Positions 52,012 through 60,700 of a DNA stretch of 64,000 bases are shown here, one piece after another (position 1 is the stretch's first letter; every line of letters starts with the position of its first letter). Both the position numbers and the translations under genes were made by a program. Under the pieces are notes generated by a model. The model saw only the letters and a program-made list of their open reading frames with translations, was not told the origin of the DNA and ran no database searches. Origin of the DNA: Crocinitomicaceae bacterium (lineage in GTDB: Bacteria > Bacteroidota > Bacteroidia > Flavobacteriales_D > Crocinitomicaceae); contig JAGYIR010000007.1 in the NCBI GenBank assembly GCA_018402525.1, forward strand, positions 62,001 through 126,000. Direction: 5' to 3'.

Positions 52012-53334
52012 ATGCGCATCATTTACTTCTTTTTAAAGCTGGTACTGAACTATTCGCTAAGGGTGTTTTACCCGCGAACTGCGCTGCATAATTCACCCAA
52101 AGAGTTTTTCGGTCGAACCATCTATGTGAGCAATCACGCCGCATCGTTTATGGATCCGCTGGTGGTGGCTACGCTACGCATGCCCATTGTATTTTTTATG
52201 ACACGATCCGATGTCTTTGTGAAAGCCCTGAAACCGATTCTTTGGGCATCTCAAATGTTGCCGATATACAGGCAATTGGATGGCGAAGACACAAAAGGTA
52301 AAAACGAAGAAGTCTTCAAAAAATGCACTAAAATATTATCATTTGGTAGAAACTTACTGATTTTTGGTGAGGGATTCACTGATGATGTTTTCATTCGACG
52401 ATTGAAACCTGTGAAGAAGGGCGCTGTGCGAATAGGATTCCTCGCCTTAGAAAAAATGAACTGGAAAAAGAACGTGTACATTGCGGCTGTGGGATGCAAT
52501 TATTCTGATCCTAATTTAATGCGCAGTGACTTGTTGATTTCCACGTCGGAAAAGATTTGTTTGAATGATTACCGAAAGGAGTACGAGGAAAATCCGAATA
52601 AGGTTATGAATCATTTGAGTCAACTAGTAGAGCAGATGATGCAGCAACAAATAACGCATGTTAGAAAAGTGGAACACGCACCTTTTCATGAGCACATCAT
52701 GATGATTACGCGCAGGGGAATGAATGCTTTAAATTTTGACCGTTCCATTCCGCTTAAAAAACGTTGGCGGTATTCGCAACAATTGGCAAACTGGATGAAT
52801 GAACAGAATTTTGAGGAAAATGAAAGACTCTCCAAACTTAAAAAACAGGCGGAAAGTTACTTCGGATTGCTGAAACGTTTCAAACTGGAAGAGCATTTGC
52901 TGTTTTGGAAAAAAGAAAATCCTACTGGCAATCGCGCAAAAGAAGTGTTGATGCTTACAATCCTTTTCCCATTTGCGCTAATCGGAGCGATTCACTGTGC
53001 GATCCCTTACATCATTACCAAACGCTTTGTAGAAGCAAAAATGAAACGTCGTGTCTTCTGGAGCTCTGTAAAACTCACCATGGGGCAACTACTCATCGCC
53101 ATATTTAACATTCCGACCTTCTTTTTGTTCTATCACTTTGTCTACCCGAGTTGGTGGTTGGCATTTGGTTATTTCCTCTCCATTGGACTTACAGGATTAG
53201 CGGCATACATGTGGGTGCGCCATCTGAAAACGTTTATCGCGAAAGGCAAAATTAATAAAACAGATGTCAGTGCTTTGCTTGAAAAAAGAGCGGCGTTGGA
53301 GAAGGAGATTAACAGTATAGTACCTGACTTATGA
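52012..53334 (+). CDS. PlsC-like acyltransferase, membrane protein
   Basis: A 440-residue integral membrane protein with a PlsC/1-acyl-glycerol-3-phosphate acyltransferase domain in the first 200 residues. The catalytic motif is NHAASFMDP near residue 42, with five residues between His and Asp where the classical motif has four; LIFGEGFTDD near 120 matches the acceptor-binding FPEG motif. The C-terminal half has two or three membrane helices (VLMLTILFPFALIGAIHCAI, FWSSVKLTMGQLLIAIFNIP). Probably acylates a phospholipid or glycolipid precursor. Ends at the hairpin repeat at 53333. Confidence 0.78.
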   Translation: MRIIYFFLKLVLNYSLRVFYPRTALHNSPKEFFGRTIYVSNHAASFMDPLVVATLRMPIVFFMTRSDVFVKALKPILWASQMLPIYRQLDGEDTKGKNEEVFKKCTKILSFGRNLLIFGEGFTDDVFIRRLKPVKKGAVRIGFLALEKMNWKKNVYIAAVGCNYSDPNLMRSDLLISTSEKICLNDYRKEYEENPNKVMNHLSQLVEQMMQQQITHVRKVEHAPFHEHIMMITRRGMNALNFDRSIPLKKRWRYSQQLANWMNEQNFEENERLSKLKKQAESYFGLLKRFKLEEHLLFWKKENPTGNRAKEVLMLTILFPFALIGAIHCAIPYIITKRFVEAKMKRRVFWSSVKLTMGQLLIAIFNIPTFFLFYHFVYPSWWLAFGYFLSIGLTGLAAYMWVRHLKTFIAKGKINKTDVSALLEKRAALEKEINSIVPDL

Positions 53335-53386
53335 GTTTAGAATTTAGAGTTCAGAGTGGTGATTCTTAACTCTAAATTCTAAACTC
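53333..53386. repeat. Dispersed hairpin repeat, copy 2
   Basis: The same 18-base stem as at 14465-14510 (GAGTTTAGAATTTAGAGT, 53333-53350, complement 53369-53386) with an 18-base loop, overlapping the end of the acyltransferase gene. A further TCTAAACTC unit follows to 53400. It sits between converging genes and may act as a terminator-like element. Confidence 0.75.
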
Positions 53387-53392
53387 ACCACT

Positions 53393-53755
53393 CTAAACTC
53401 TCCCCCTGATCATGAAAATCAATCCAATTCCAACAGCCACGGAAAGCACAATGTTCGCGATTGCTACGGTGATTTGTCCATTGTTAATTAGTTGAAACGT
53501 CTCGTTGCTGAAGGTGCTGAAGGTGCTATACCCCCCGCAAAAACCGATGAGTAATAACGGCTGCATCCATGGATATTCGCTTTGTTTGTGTGAAAATGCC
53601 AACACCAAAACGGCGAGCAAGGCACAGGCTACCATGTTGGAAATAAATGTTCCCCAAGGGAAGGAAGATGAAATAAGTCGATCTGAAAGTTTGGAGGTTA
53701 AAAAACGTGCTAAACTTCCTAATCCACCGCCGATAAACACATAAAGATAGGTCAT
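53393..53755 (-). CDS. crcB: Fluoride exporter CrcB/FluC
   Basis: A 120-residue four-helix fluoride channel that protects enolase and pyrophosphatase from F-. The family motif GGGLGSLARF is at residues 9-18 and CGGYSTFSTFSNE near 73 contains the TFS region. Works as an antiparallel dimer. The start overlaps the PAP2 stop by 4 bases. I saw no convincing fluoride riboswitch here, which would be unnecessary for a gene inside an operon. Confidence 0.9.
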   Translation of the reverse strand: MTYLYVFIGGGLGSLARFLTSKLSDRLISSSFPWGTFISNMVACALLAVLVLAFSHKQSEYPWMQPLLLIGFCGGYSTFSTFSNETFQLINNGQITVAIANIVLSVAVGIGLIFMIRGRV

Positions 53756-54348
53756 GTTGTTTTTAAATCTCTACCAATAATAGGCATAAATACCCAACGA
53801 TGTATTGCATAAGCAATTAAAAATCCGATTGTTCCACCCACCAAAACATCACTTAAATAATGTACACCTAGGTAAATTCGACTCAGCAAAACGATGAAAA
53901 TGCACACCAAAACGACAGGCACTAACCAGCGAAATGATTTTCTCAATCCCAATAAAGCAAATGTGCACACACCCACAAAATTGGACGCATGCGATGACAC
54001 AAATCCGAATTGTCCGCCTTTGTAAAATTCTCCATTTTCGAAGCGGTAAAAATGCAAGTGATCTGTCAACAATGCATGGTGTGAGGGGCGGTACCGTTCA
54101 AACATGTTTTTAAACAAGTGTACGGAAATTTGGTCCGCCAAGGCGACCACCGCAATGGCACAGATTAAAAAGATCGCTGCTTTCTTAATTCCTGATTGGC
54201 GAAAAAACAAGTATAAAAAGAGAAGGTACAAAGGAACCCATGTCCACTTACCAGAAATCAACCACATCAGCTCGTCTAAAAACGGTGTATTCCACCCGTT
54301 GACGGTCTGAACAATTGTGCGGTCAATTGCTTCAAGTGTTTCAATCAT
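53752..54348 (-). CDS. PAP2 superfamily lipid phosphatase
   Basis: A 198-residue membrane phosphatase of the PAP2 family, with KNMFERYRP (near residue 77, the KX6RP motif), SSHASN (near 117, second motif) and [16 protein letters not shown] (near 155, SRX5HX3D). Substrates could be undecaprenyl pyrophosphate or phosphatidic acid. Six hydrophobic segments. Located between obg and crcB with overlaps of 8 and 4 bases, so it belongs to the hpt-adk-obg operon. Confidence 0.85.
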   Translation of the reverse strand: MIETLEAIDRTIVQTVNGWNTPFLDELMWLISGKWTWVPLYLLFLYLFFRQSGIKKAAIFLICAIAVVALADQISVHLFKNMFERYRPSHHALLTDHLHFYRFENGEFYKGGQFGFVSSHASNFVGVCTFALLGLRKSFRWLVPVVLVCIFIVLLSRIYLGVHYLSDVLVGGTIGFLIAYAIHRWVFMPIIGRDLKTT

Positions 54349-55336
54349 CGTTCAATGTTTTCCAGATAAGGTCGTTTAATTCTGTAATTCCTTGTCGCGC
54401 AACGGCTGAAATAAAGATCGTAGGAATTTTCTTTGGAAGTTCCTTTTTAATCTCTGCCATCAGTTCATCGTCCAACATATCGGACTTTGAAATAGCCAAA
54501 ATCCGATCCTTGTGGAGCAATTCTGGGTTGTACAATTTCAACTCGTTGAGCAAAATTTCGAATTCCTTTTTGATATTGTCGCTATCCGCTGGAACCATGA
54601 ACAGCAACAACGAGTTTCGTTCAATGTGCCGCAAAAATCGCAATCCAAGTCCTTTTCCTTTATGCGCATCTTCAATGATTCCAGGAATATCTGCCATCAC
54701 AAAAGAACGGTGATCTCTGTACTTCACGATTCCCAAATTCGGGCGTAGTGTTGTAAACGGATAATTGGCAATTTCTGGTTTCGCCGCAGAAACAACCGAC
54801 AAAAGCGTACTTTTTCCAGCGTTCGGAAAACCTACCAATCCAACGTCAGCTAATATTTTTAATTCAAGCGTTTTCCAACCTTCTTGGGCATCTTCACCAG
54901 GTTGTGCATAACGCGGCGTTTGGTTGGTAGACGATTTGAAATGTGTATTTCCAAGTCCACCACGACCTCCTCGTTGGATGATTTCCTCTTGTCCATCTTC
55001 GGTGATTTCAAAAAGAAACTCTCCTGTCTCGCTATCTCTAGCAATCGTTCCAAGTGGCACATCGATGTATTCATCTTTTCCTTCTGCACCTGTTTTCAAC
55101 TGTCCAGAACCGTGCACTCCATGTCCCGCCTTGATGTGTTTTTTGAACTTCAAGTGAAGCAATGTCCACAATTGCTTGTTTCCACGTAGAATTACGTGAC
55201 CGCCTCGGCCTCCATCTCCACCATCGGGACCACCCTTTGGAATGGATTTTTCACGTCGAAAGTGAGCAGAGCCACCTCCACCCTTTCCAGATGTACAGTG
55301 TATTTTTACGTAATCTACGAAATTGTCAGAGGCCAT
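54341..55336 (-). CDS. obg: Obg GTPase
   Basis: Essential ribosome-assembly GTPase, 331 residues. The glycine-rich Obg domain is residues 1-158 ([18 protein letters not shown] etc.), and the G domain has G1 [12 protein letters not shown] near 166, G3 DIPGII near 212 and SKSD near 280. No C-terminal OCT domain. It lies 21 bases downstream of adk. Confidence 0.94.
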   Translation of the reverse strand: MASDNFVDYVKIHCTSGKGGGGSAHFRREKSIPKGGPDGGDGGRGGHVILRGNKQLWTLLHLKFKKHIKAGHGVHGSGQLKTGAEGKDEYIDVPLGTIARDSETGEFLFEITEDGQEEIIQRGGRGGLGNTHFKSSTNQTPRYAQPGEDAQEGWKTLELKILADVGLVGFPNAGKSTLLSVVSAAKPEIANYPFTTLRPNLGIVKYRDHRSFVMADIPGIIEDAHKGKGLGLRFLRHIERNSLLLFMVPADSDNIKKEFEILLNELKLYNPELLHKDRILAISKSDMLDDELMAEIKKELPKKIPTIFISAVARQGITELNDLIWKTLNDD

Positions 55337-55357
55337 TTATATGTGTTATTGTAAATT

Positions 55358-55930
55358 TTAGAGAGCGTCGATTGTATCAAACAAGCGCTTTGTAATGTCA
55401 TCGATCGTTCCGAATCCATCAATTTTAATCCATTTGTTTTGCGCCGCATAAAATTCCTTCACAGGTGATGTCTCTCTCAAGTAAACGTCAATTCTATTTT
55501 GAATCACTTTAGGATCAGCGTCGTCTAGGCGTCCACTATCTTTAGCGCGATTTGCCAAACGCATTTTTAATTCTTCTTCTTCAACATCCAATGAAATCAT
55601 CGAAGTAATAGACGTTCCGATTTCAGCTAAAAATTGATCAAGTGCTTTCGCTTGAGCGTTGGTTCGCGGAAAACCGTCAAAAATAAATCCATTTGGATTG
55701 TCACGCTTCAGCACTTCTGCCTTCAACATGTTGATCGTTACCTCATCTGGCACTAATTGACCTTTGTCGATATAACTTTTAGCAAGCATTCCCAATTCGG
55801 TTTCACCCTTCATGTTTGCTCTAAAAATATCACCCGTTGATAGGTGAATCAATCCATACTTTTCAATCAGTTTTTCTGACTGGGTTCCCTTACCTGCTCC
55901 TGGAGGTCCAAACAAAACTATATTAAGCAT
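55358..55930 (-). CDS. adk: Adenylate kinase
   Basis: Catalyses ATP + AMP to 2 ADP. P-loop GPPGAGKGTQ at residues 8-17, AMP-site STGDIFRAN near 32, FDGFPRTNAQA near 84, and the short lid RAKDSGRLDDADP near 130. At 190 residues it is a short-lid form without zinc cysteines. Sits 15 bases after hpt in the same operon; both serve purine nucleotide balance. Confidence 0.94.
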   Translation of the reverse strand: MLNIVLFGPPGAGKGTQSEKLIEKYGLIHLSTGDIFRANMKGETELGMLAKSYIDKGQLVPDEVTINMLKAEVLKRDNPNGFIFDGFPRTNAQAKALDQFLAEIGTSITSMISLDVEEEELKMRLANRAKDSGRLDDADPKVIQNRIDVYLRETSPVKEFYAAQNKWIKIDGFGTIDDITKRLFDTIDAL

Positions 55931-55945
55931 AATGCACTTTTCTTT

Positions 55946-56476
55946 TTATTCCTTAATTTGATAAATGGCGTCCAAATTTCTGCCTTTTTCGTTATAATCC
56001 AATCCGTAACCCACCACAAACGCATTTGGAATACTGAAACCAACATAATCAGGTGGTCTAGTTCCCTTAAACGCTTCTGGTTTGTACAACAAGGTACAAA
56101 TTTTCAATTGTTTCGGGTTTTCCATTTCAATCAATGAAATCATTTTTTCCATTGTAATTCCCGAGTCGATAATGTCCTCAACAATCACAACAGTTTTGTT
56201 CTTAACGTCATTGTTCAATCCAATCAATTCGTCCACCCTACCAGAAGAAGTTGTTCCGTGGTAAGAACTCATTTTCACAAATGAGATTTCAGAAGAAAGT
56301 GAAACCGATTTCATCAAATCTGCAGCAAACATAAATGAGCCGTTCAGCACAGCGATAAAGACAACATCTTCATCTTGAAGATCTTCATTGATTTTAGTTG
56401 CAAGCGAACGCACTTCGCGCTGGATTTCTTCACTACTAATAAATACCTCGAAAGTTTTGTCCAGTACTTGAATCAC
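55946..56476 (-). CDS. hpt: Hypoxanthine phosphoribosyltransferase
   Basis: Purine salvage enzyme (176 residues) converting hypoxanthine (and guanine) with PRPP to nucleotide. PRPP motif VVIVEDIIDSGITM near residue 97, GSFMFAADL near 47, and the C-terminal KPEAFKG and VVGYGLDYNEKGRN are usual. First gene of a five-gene operon; divergent from purK, which starts de novo purine steps. Confidence 0.93.
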   Translation of the reverse strand: MIQVLDKTFEVFISSEEIQREVRSLATKINEDLQDEDVVFIAVLNGSFMFAADLMKSVSLSSEISFVKMSSYHGTTSSGRVDELIGLNNDVKNKTVVIVEDIIDSGITMEKMISLIEMENPKQLKICTLLYKPEAFKGTRPPDYVGFSIPNAFVVGYGLDYNEKGRNLDAIYQIKE

Positions 56477-56497
56477 AGATCAATTATTTTTGAGCCC

Positions 56498-56505
56498 CAA
56501 AGGTA
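56498..56505 (-). promoter_or_regulatory. -7 element of the hpt operon (TACCTTTG)
   Basis: TACCTTTG on the minus strand, exact TAnnTTTG, ends 21 bases before the hpt ATG. Its -33 region overlaps the sequence between the two divergent promoters. Confidence 0.55.
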
Positions 56506-56548
56506 CTATTTTTCTCGCAAACAGTTATAACAAATTTAGAGTATTCGC

Positions 56549-56577
56549 TTGTTTAAAGTAAATTGACATTATCTTTG
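56549..56577 (+). promoter_or_regulatory. Promoter of purK
   Basis: TTG (56549-56551), 18 bases, TATCTTTG (56570-56577): an ideal Bacteroidota promoter. The -7 element ends only 5 bases before the ATG at 56583, so the transcript should be leaderless. Confidence 0.7.
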
Positions 56578-56582
56578 CCTAC

Positions 56583-57725
56583 ATGGAAAAAAGTATCATT
56601 GGGAGTTCTCACCGCTTGGGCATCTTAGGAGGCGGGCAACTTGGGCGCATGTTTATTCAAGAGGCAATCAACTATGATATTCATGTTCACATCATGGATG
56701 ATAGTCCATCCTCACCATGTTTTTCTGTTGCGACAAGTTTCACAATTGGCGATATAACCGATTATGCAGATGTCATGGCATTCGGCAAGGACTTGGATGT
56801 GTTAACTGTTGAAATCGAAAACGTAAATATTCACGCGCTTTATGATTTACAAAAAGCTGGTGTACACGTTTTTCCGCAACCAAATGCACTTGAAATCATC
56901 AAGGACAAAGGCCTCCAGAAACAATTTTACGCAGAACACAATTTACCTACGGCTCCATTTGAAGTCTATCAAGAACAACCAAATTTGGCTGAATTAGAAA
57001 CTAAATTACCCTTCGTTCAAAAATTGCGCACTGGAGGTTACGATGGTAAAGGCGTGCAAGTGATTAAAACCAAATCTGATTTAGCGAATGCTTTTGATGC
57101 TCCTTCCATTATCGAGGAGCTGATTCCATTTAAAAAGGAACTTTCAGTCATCGTTGCACGCAATAAGAATGGAGAAGTCGCTGTGTACCCAACAGTAGAA
57201 TGTGAATTCAACGATGCTAACTTAGTTTCCTTCTTGTTTTCTCCAGCCGATATTTCAGAGAATATTGAAAAAAATGCTAAATCACTTGCCGTTGAAGTCG
57301 TGAATAAGCTGAATATGGTCGGAATTTTAGCCGTTGAGTTCTTTTTGACAGAAGACGATCAATTATTGATCAACGAAATTGCGCCTCGACCTCATAACAG
57401 TGGTCATCACACCATTGAGTGCAATGATACTTCGCAGTTTGAACAACACTTGCGTGCCATCCTAAACCTTCCGCTTGGCTCAACAAAAATGACCCGTTTT
57501 GGTGCTATGCTGAATCTGATAGGACCTGAAAACATGGAAGGCAAAGCAGTTTACCACGGTTTAACAGAGGTGCTTCAATCTTCAGGCACTCATGTGCATC
57601 TGTACGGCAAGGAAATGACCAAACCTCATCGGAAAATGGGACATGTAACATTGACGTCTGACTCTATCGATGGTGCTAAGCAACTAGCGAATTCCATCAA
57701 AGATGTAATTCATATTACTGTCTAG
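56583..57725 (+). CDS. purK: 5-(carboxyamino)imidazole ribonucleotide synthase
   Basis: ATP-grasp enzyme of purine synthesis making N5-CAIR from AIR, ATP and bicarbonate. GILGGGQLGRMFIQEA (residues 13-28) is the family N-terminus, LPFVQKLRTGGYDGKGVQ near 140 and EIAPRPHNSGHHTIE near 270 are typical. 380 residues, full length. purE is not adjacent, as often in Bacteroidota. Divergent from hpt. Confidence 0.93.
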   Translation: MEKSIIGSSHRLGILGGGQLGRMFIQEAINYDIHVHIMDDSPSSPCFSVATSFTIGDITDYADVMAFGKDLDVLTVEIENVNIHALYDLQKAGVHVFPQPNALEIIKDKGLQKQFYAEHNLPTAPFEVYQEQPNLAELETKLPFVQKLRTGGYDGKGVQVIKTKSDLANAFDAPSIIEELIPFKKELSVIVARNKNGEVAVYPTVECEFNDANLVSFLFSPADISENIEKNAKSLAVEVVNKLNMVGILAVEFFLTEDDQLLINEIAPRPHNSGHHTIECNDTSQFEQHLRAILNLPLGSTKMTRFGAMLNLIGPENMEGKAVYHGLTEVLQSSGTHVHLYGKEMTKPHRKMGHVTLTSDSIDGAKQLANSIKDVIHITV

Positions 57726-57780
57726 TCGCATTATTAAATAGTTTTTGTTAATTTGGTTGAGAAAACCAACGGATACTAAC

Positions 57781-60700
57781 GTGAAACTAGCGCTAATCGC
57801 CTCTTTTATTGTACTATGCAGTTTCTCCAAAGCATTTGGACAGCTATTGTCGTTTTCAAATTACAACCACAAGGATGGTTTGAACATGGCATCCATCAAC
57901 TGTTTGGCGCAATCCAAGGATGGGTACCTATGGCTGGGGACAGATGGTGCAGAATTGGTGCGCTTTGATGGTACGACTTTTGAGGAAATAGAATTTGAAA
58001 ATGGTGATAACAACCATCACTATTCTAGTTTATTTATTGATGGCGACAATATCCTGTTTGCTTCTTTATACAAAGGATTTTATTCCTATTCGAGAAAAAA
58101 TCATTCGTTGACCGAGTTGAATGTTGAAAAAATAAACTCTGGAAATCCCATCCAACTATTTGTCAAAGATTCGATTTATTATTTTATCCGCTCGCGTGCT
58201 GTAAACACTAGAAAGGGATACGTTTATGGAAACATTTTGGCCCTTTCGAACAAACAAGAAGACCTCGAAGTTTATCATAGTATTGAAACCAGACATTCGA
58301 TTTTCATTTTTACGAACCATGGTGCTTTTCAGCTCAACAATGGGATCATGAAACCACTGGGCGAACTACTCGGTGTTTCGAAAGAACAAGCAGCAAAATT
58401 CACTTTTGGATTCGCAAAAAACGATCATATCTATTTGTATACGGATCGACTAGACGAGCAATTGAGTGCAAAAATGAACAGTGAAGATGCGTTTTCAAAC
58501 GTAAAAACTTCTTCTACCAATTTCTCATTACAACCAGGTGAGAAGGTACAATCCCTTTATCACTCTTCAAAAAGCAAAGCGTCTACTGCGGTTACCAGCA
58601 AAGGGACGCTCATTTTAGTGAATCCAAATGACATCACTAGAATTCAACATAATTACAAAGAGAACTTACTGGCGCCAACACAACTTATTTGTGATTTGAA
58701 TGGAGATTACTGGATTAGTTCTCGGGTAAAGGGATTGTATAAAGTTTCCCATGAAGCCTTTACAAAAATTCAAATGCATTCGCTCTTCAATAGTCCTACG
58801 ATTTATACCGTCAGCGAAACTGCCAAAGGTGAGTTCATCCTATGCGATCACAAGGGAATAACAGCCATTGGTTCGCTCACAGAAGAAAGTACGATGCGCT
58901 TGTTGCCTTATAACGTAAGTAGTGTGACTAACGCAGGGAACTTCAGTTATTTTGCAACTGAAACTGGAGTTCGTTTGTACGATGCAGTCTCAAAAACCGA
59001 CCTTGGCATCAAGTATTTTAGTGGTAGATCAGTACAGATGGTATTCTTTCATGAAGGCGTATTGTGGGTGAGCATTGGAGGAGATGGTCTGTATTCTATT
59101 GAAATCGCATCTGGGAAAATACAACCGATTAAATCAAAAGTGAACTATTATTATACCGCGGAAGTCAGCAAAGATGGAAAATCACTTTTTTTCGGTACAA
59201 ACAATGGGGTGTACCATCTCAGTATTGGTGAAACAACTGCAAAGCTAGTTAATACAGACTATTCGATTCTAGGTAGTTATTCTGGTGTATCAACGAAAGA
59301 CGTCCATGGTACGTGTTGGTTTACCTTAGAAAAAGCGATTATTGGAATAACGGCGAACCGAAAAATAGTTCAACTTTCAGGTGATAAGGTGCTTAATAGC
59401 AATCTGTTTTATACCCTAAATTCGGATAAAAGGGGAAACCTGATTCTTGGCACTAACAAAGGGTTGACCATTTTAAACGTTGATGCACATGGCGCAGTAT
59501 TGAATTCCGAGCATTTCGATGCAAATTCTGGTTTTTTGGGGTATGAGACCAATATGCGTGCTCAGTATCAAAAAGGCGATCAAATCTTTCTCGGTACCGT
59601 TGAAGGGCTATTTTTAATAAATACGGCGTTATTGTATGACTTTGGAACACCTATTCCACCTGTCATTTTGGACATTACCAATCAACAAAAGTCTGTTATA
59701 AACACCACAAGTTCAAGACATTTTAGCTTCAAGGTCAACAACCCAAAGACCCATAAAATTATCTATTCCTATCGAATCAGGGAACCTTCGGAAGACTGGG
59801 TTAATCTCAATGGAAACGAGCAACAGTTGGTCATTGAAGGAGTGGATAACGGAAACTATACGCTAGAAGTTCGTTCTTCTTATGATGGAATCAATTTTAG
59901 TCCGGCTACGAGCTTTCCATTTTCAATCAATAATCCGTTTTGGCTGACCAACTGGTTCATTATCTTATTAATTTGTATCGTTTTACTGGTCAATTTTGTG
60001 CTTATCTATTACTTCAAATCCACGGAGAAATCTGTATTAGTCGACACGAAAGACCTGAACGTGCATTTAAGTATGACCCCCAGCATTCAACTATTCGCCT
60101 GTTTAACGGCCCCATTGGCATTGTTTATAGCGCCCTATGCCGACAGTAAGCTAGAGCTCCACTTAGCCTCCATTTTTGTCACAGCCTTTGTTTTATTCAC
60201 CATGTACTTCATGTCCCTTTCTGCGAAAACGAATAAAAAGGAGCATTTGTACAGTACCTATTTGAAAATTGGACTTGTTACCGTGCTATCCGTTTTCCTA
60301 TTTGAAGCCTACAACTCACGTCTAAATCCCTATTATAGCTTTGGAGTTTTGCTCGTTTCCTTATTGGCACCCTATATTTTCAATCGCATTCGATACACAA
60401 TTGTTTTCTCTATACTTGTATTTGTAACGTGCGTAGCCATTGTGTTGTTGTTAGACGAAACCGTCTACCCCAAAATGCACTTTTTAACGGCAATATTTTT
60501 CTTATCGTGTCTACTTGTGTTCTCCAGTTACTTGCGTTTTGACTCGTTGGAAAAATTAATTTTCATTTCGGGAATTATCAACAAAGGCAATATTCCAGCA
60601 ATTGCATTCAATAAAGACGGAATCGTTACTTACGCCAGTGAGAATATCTCCAATTTCTTTGCGCTGTCGCACAATGAGCTACTCAACAACAATATTTCCA

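Noticed and set aside
53393-53755. A fluoride riboswitch in front of crcB
   Set aside because: crcB overlaps the PAP2 gene by 4 bases, leaving no room, and no characteristic riboswitch fold was seen.
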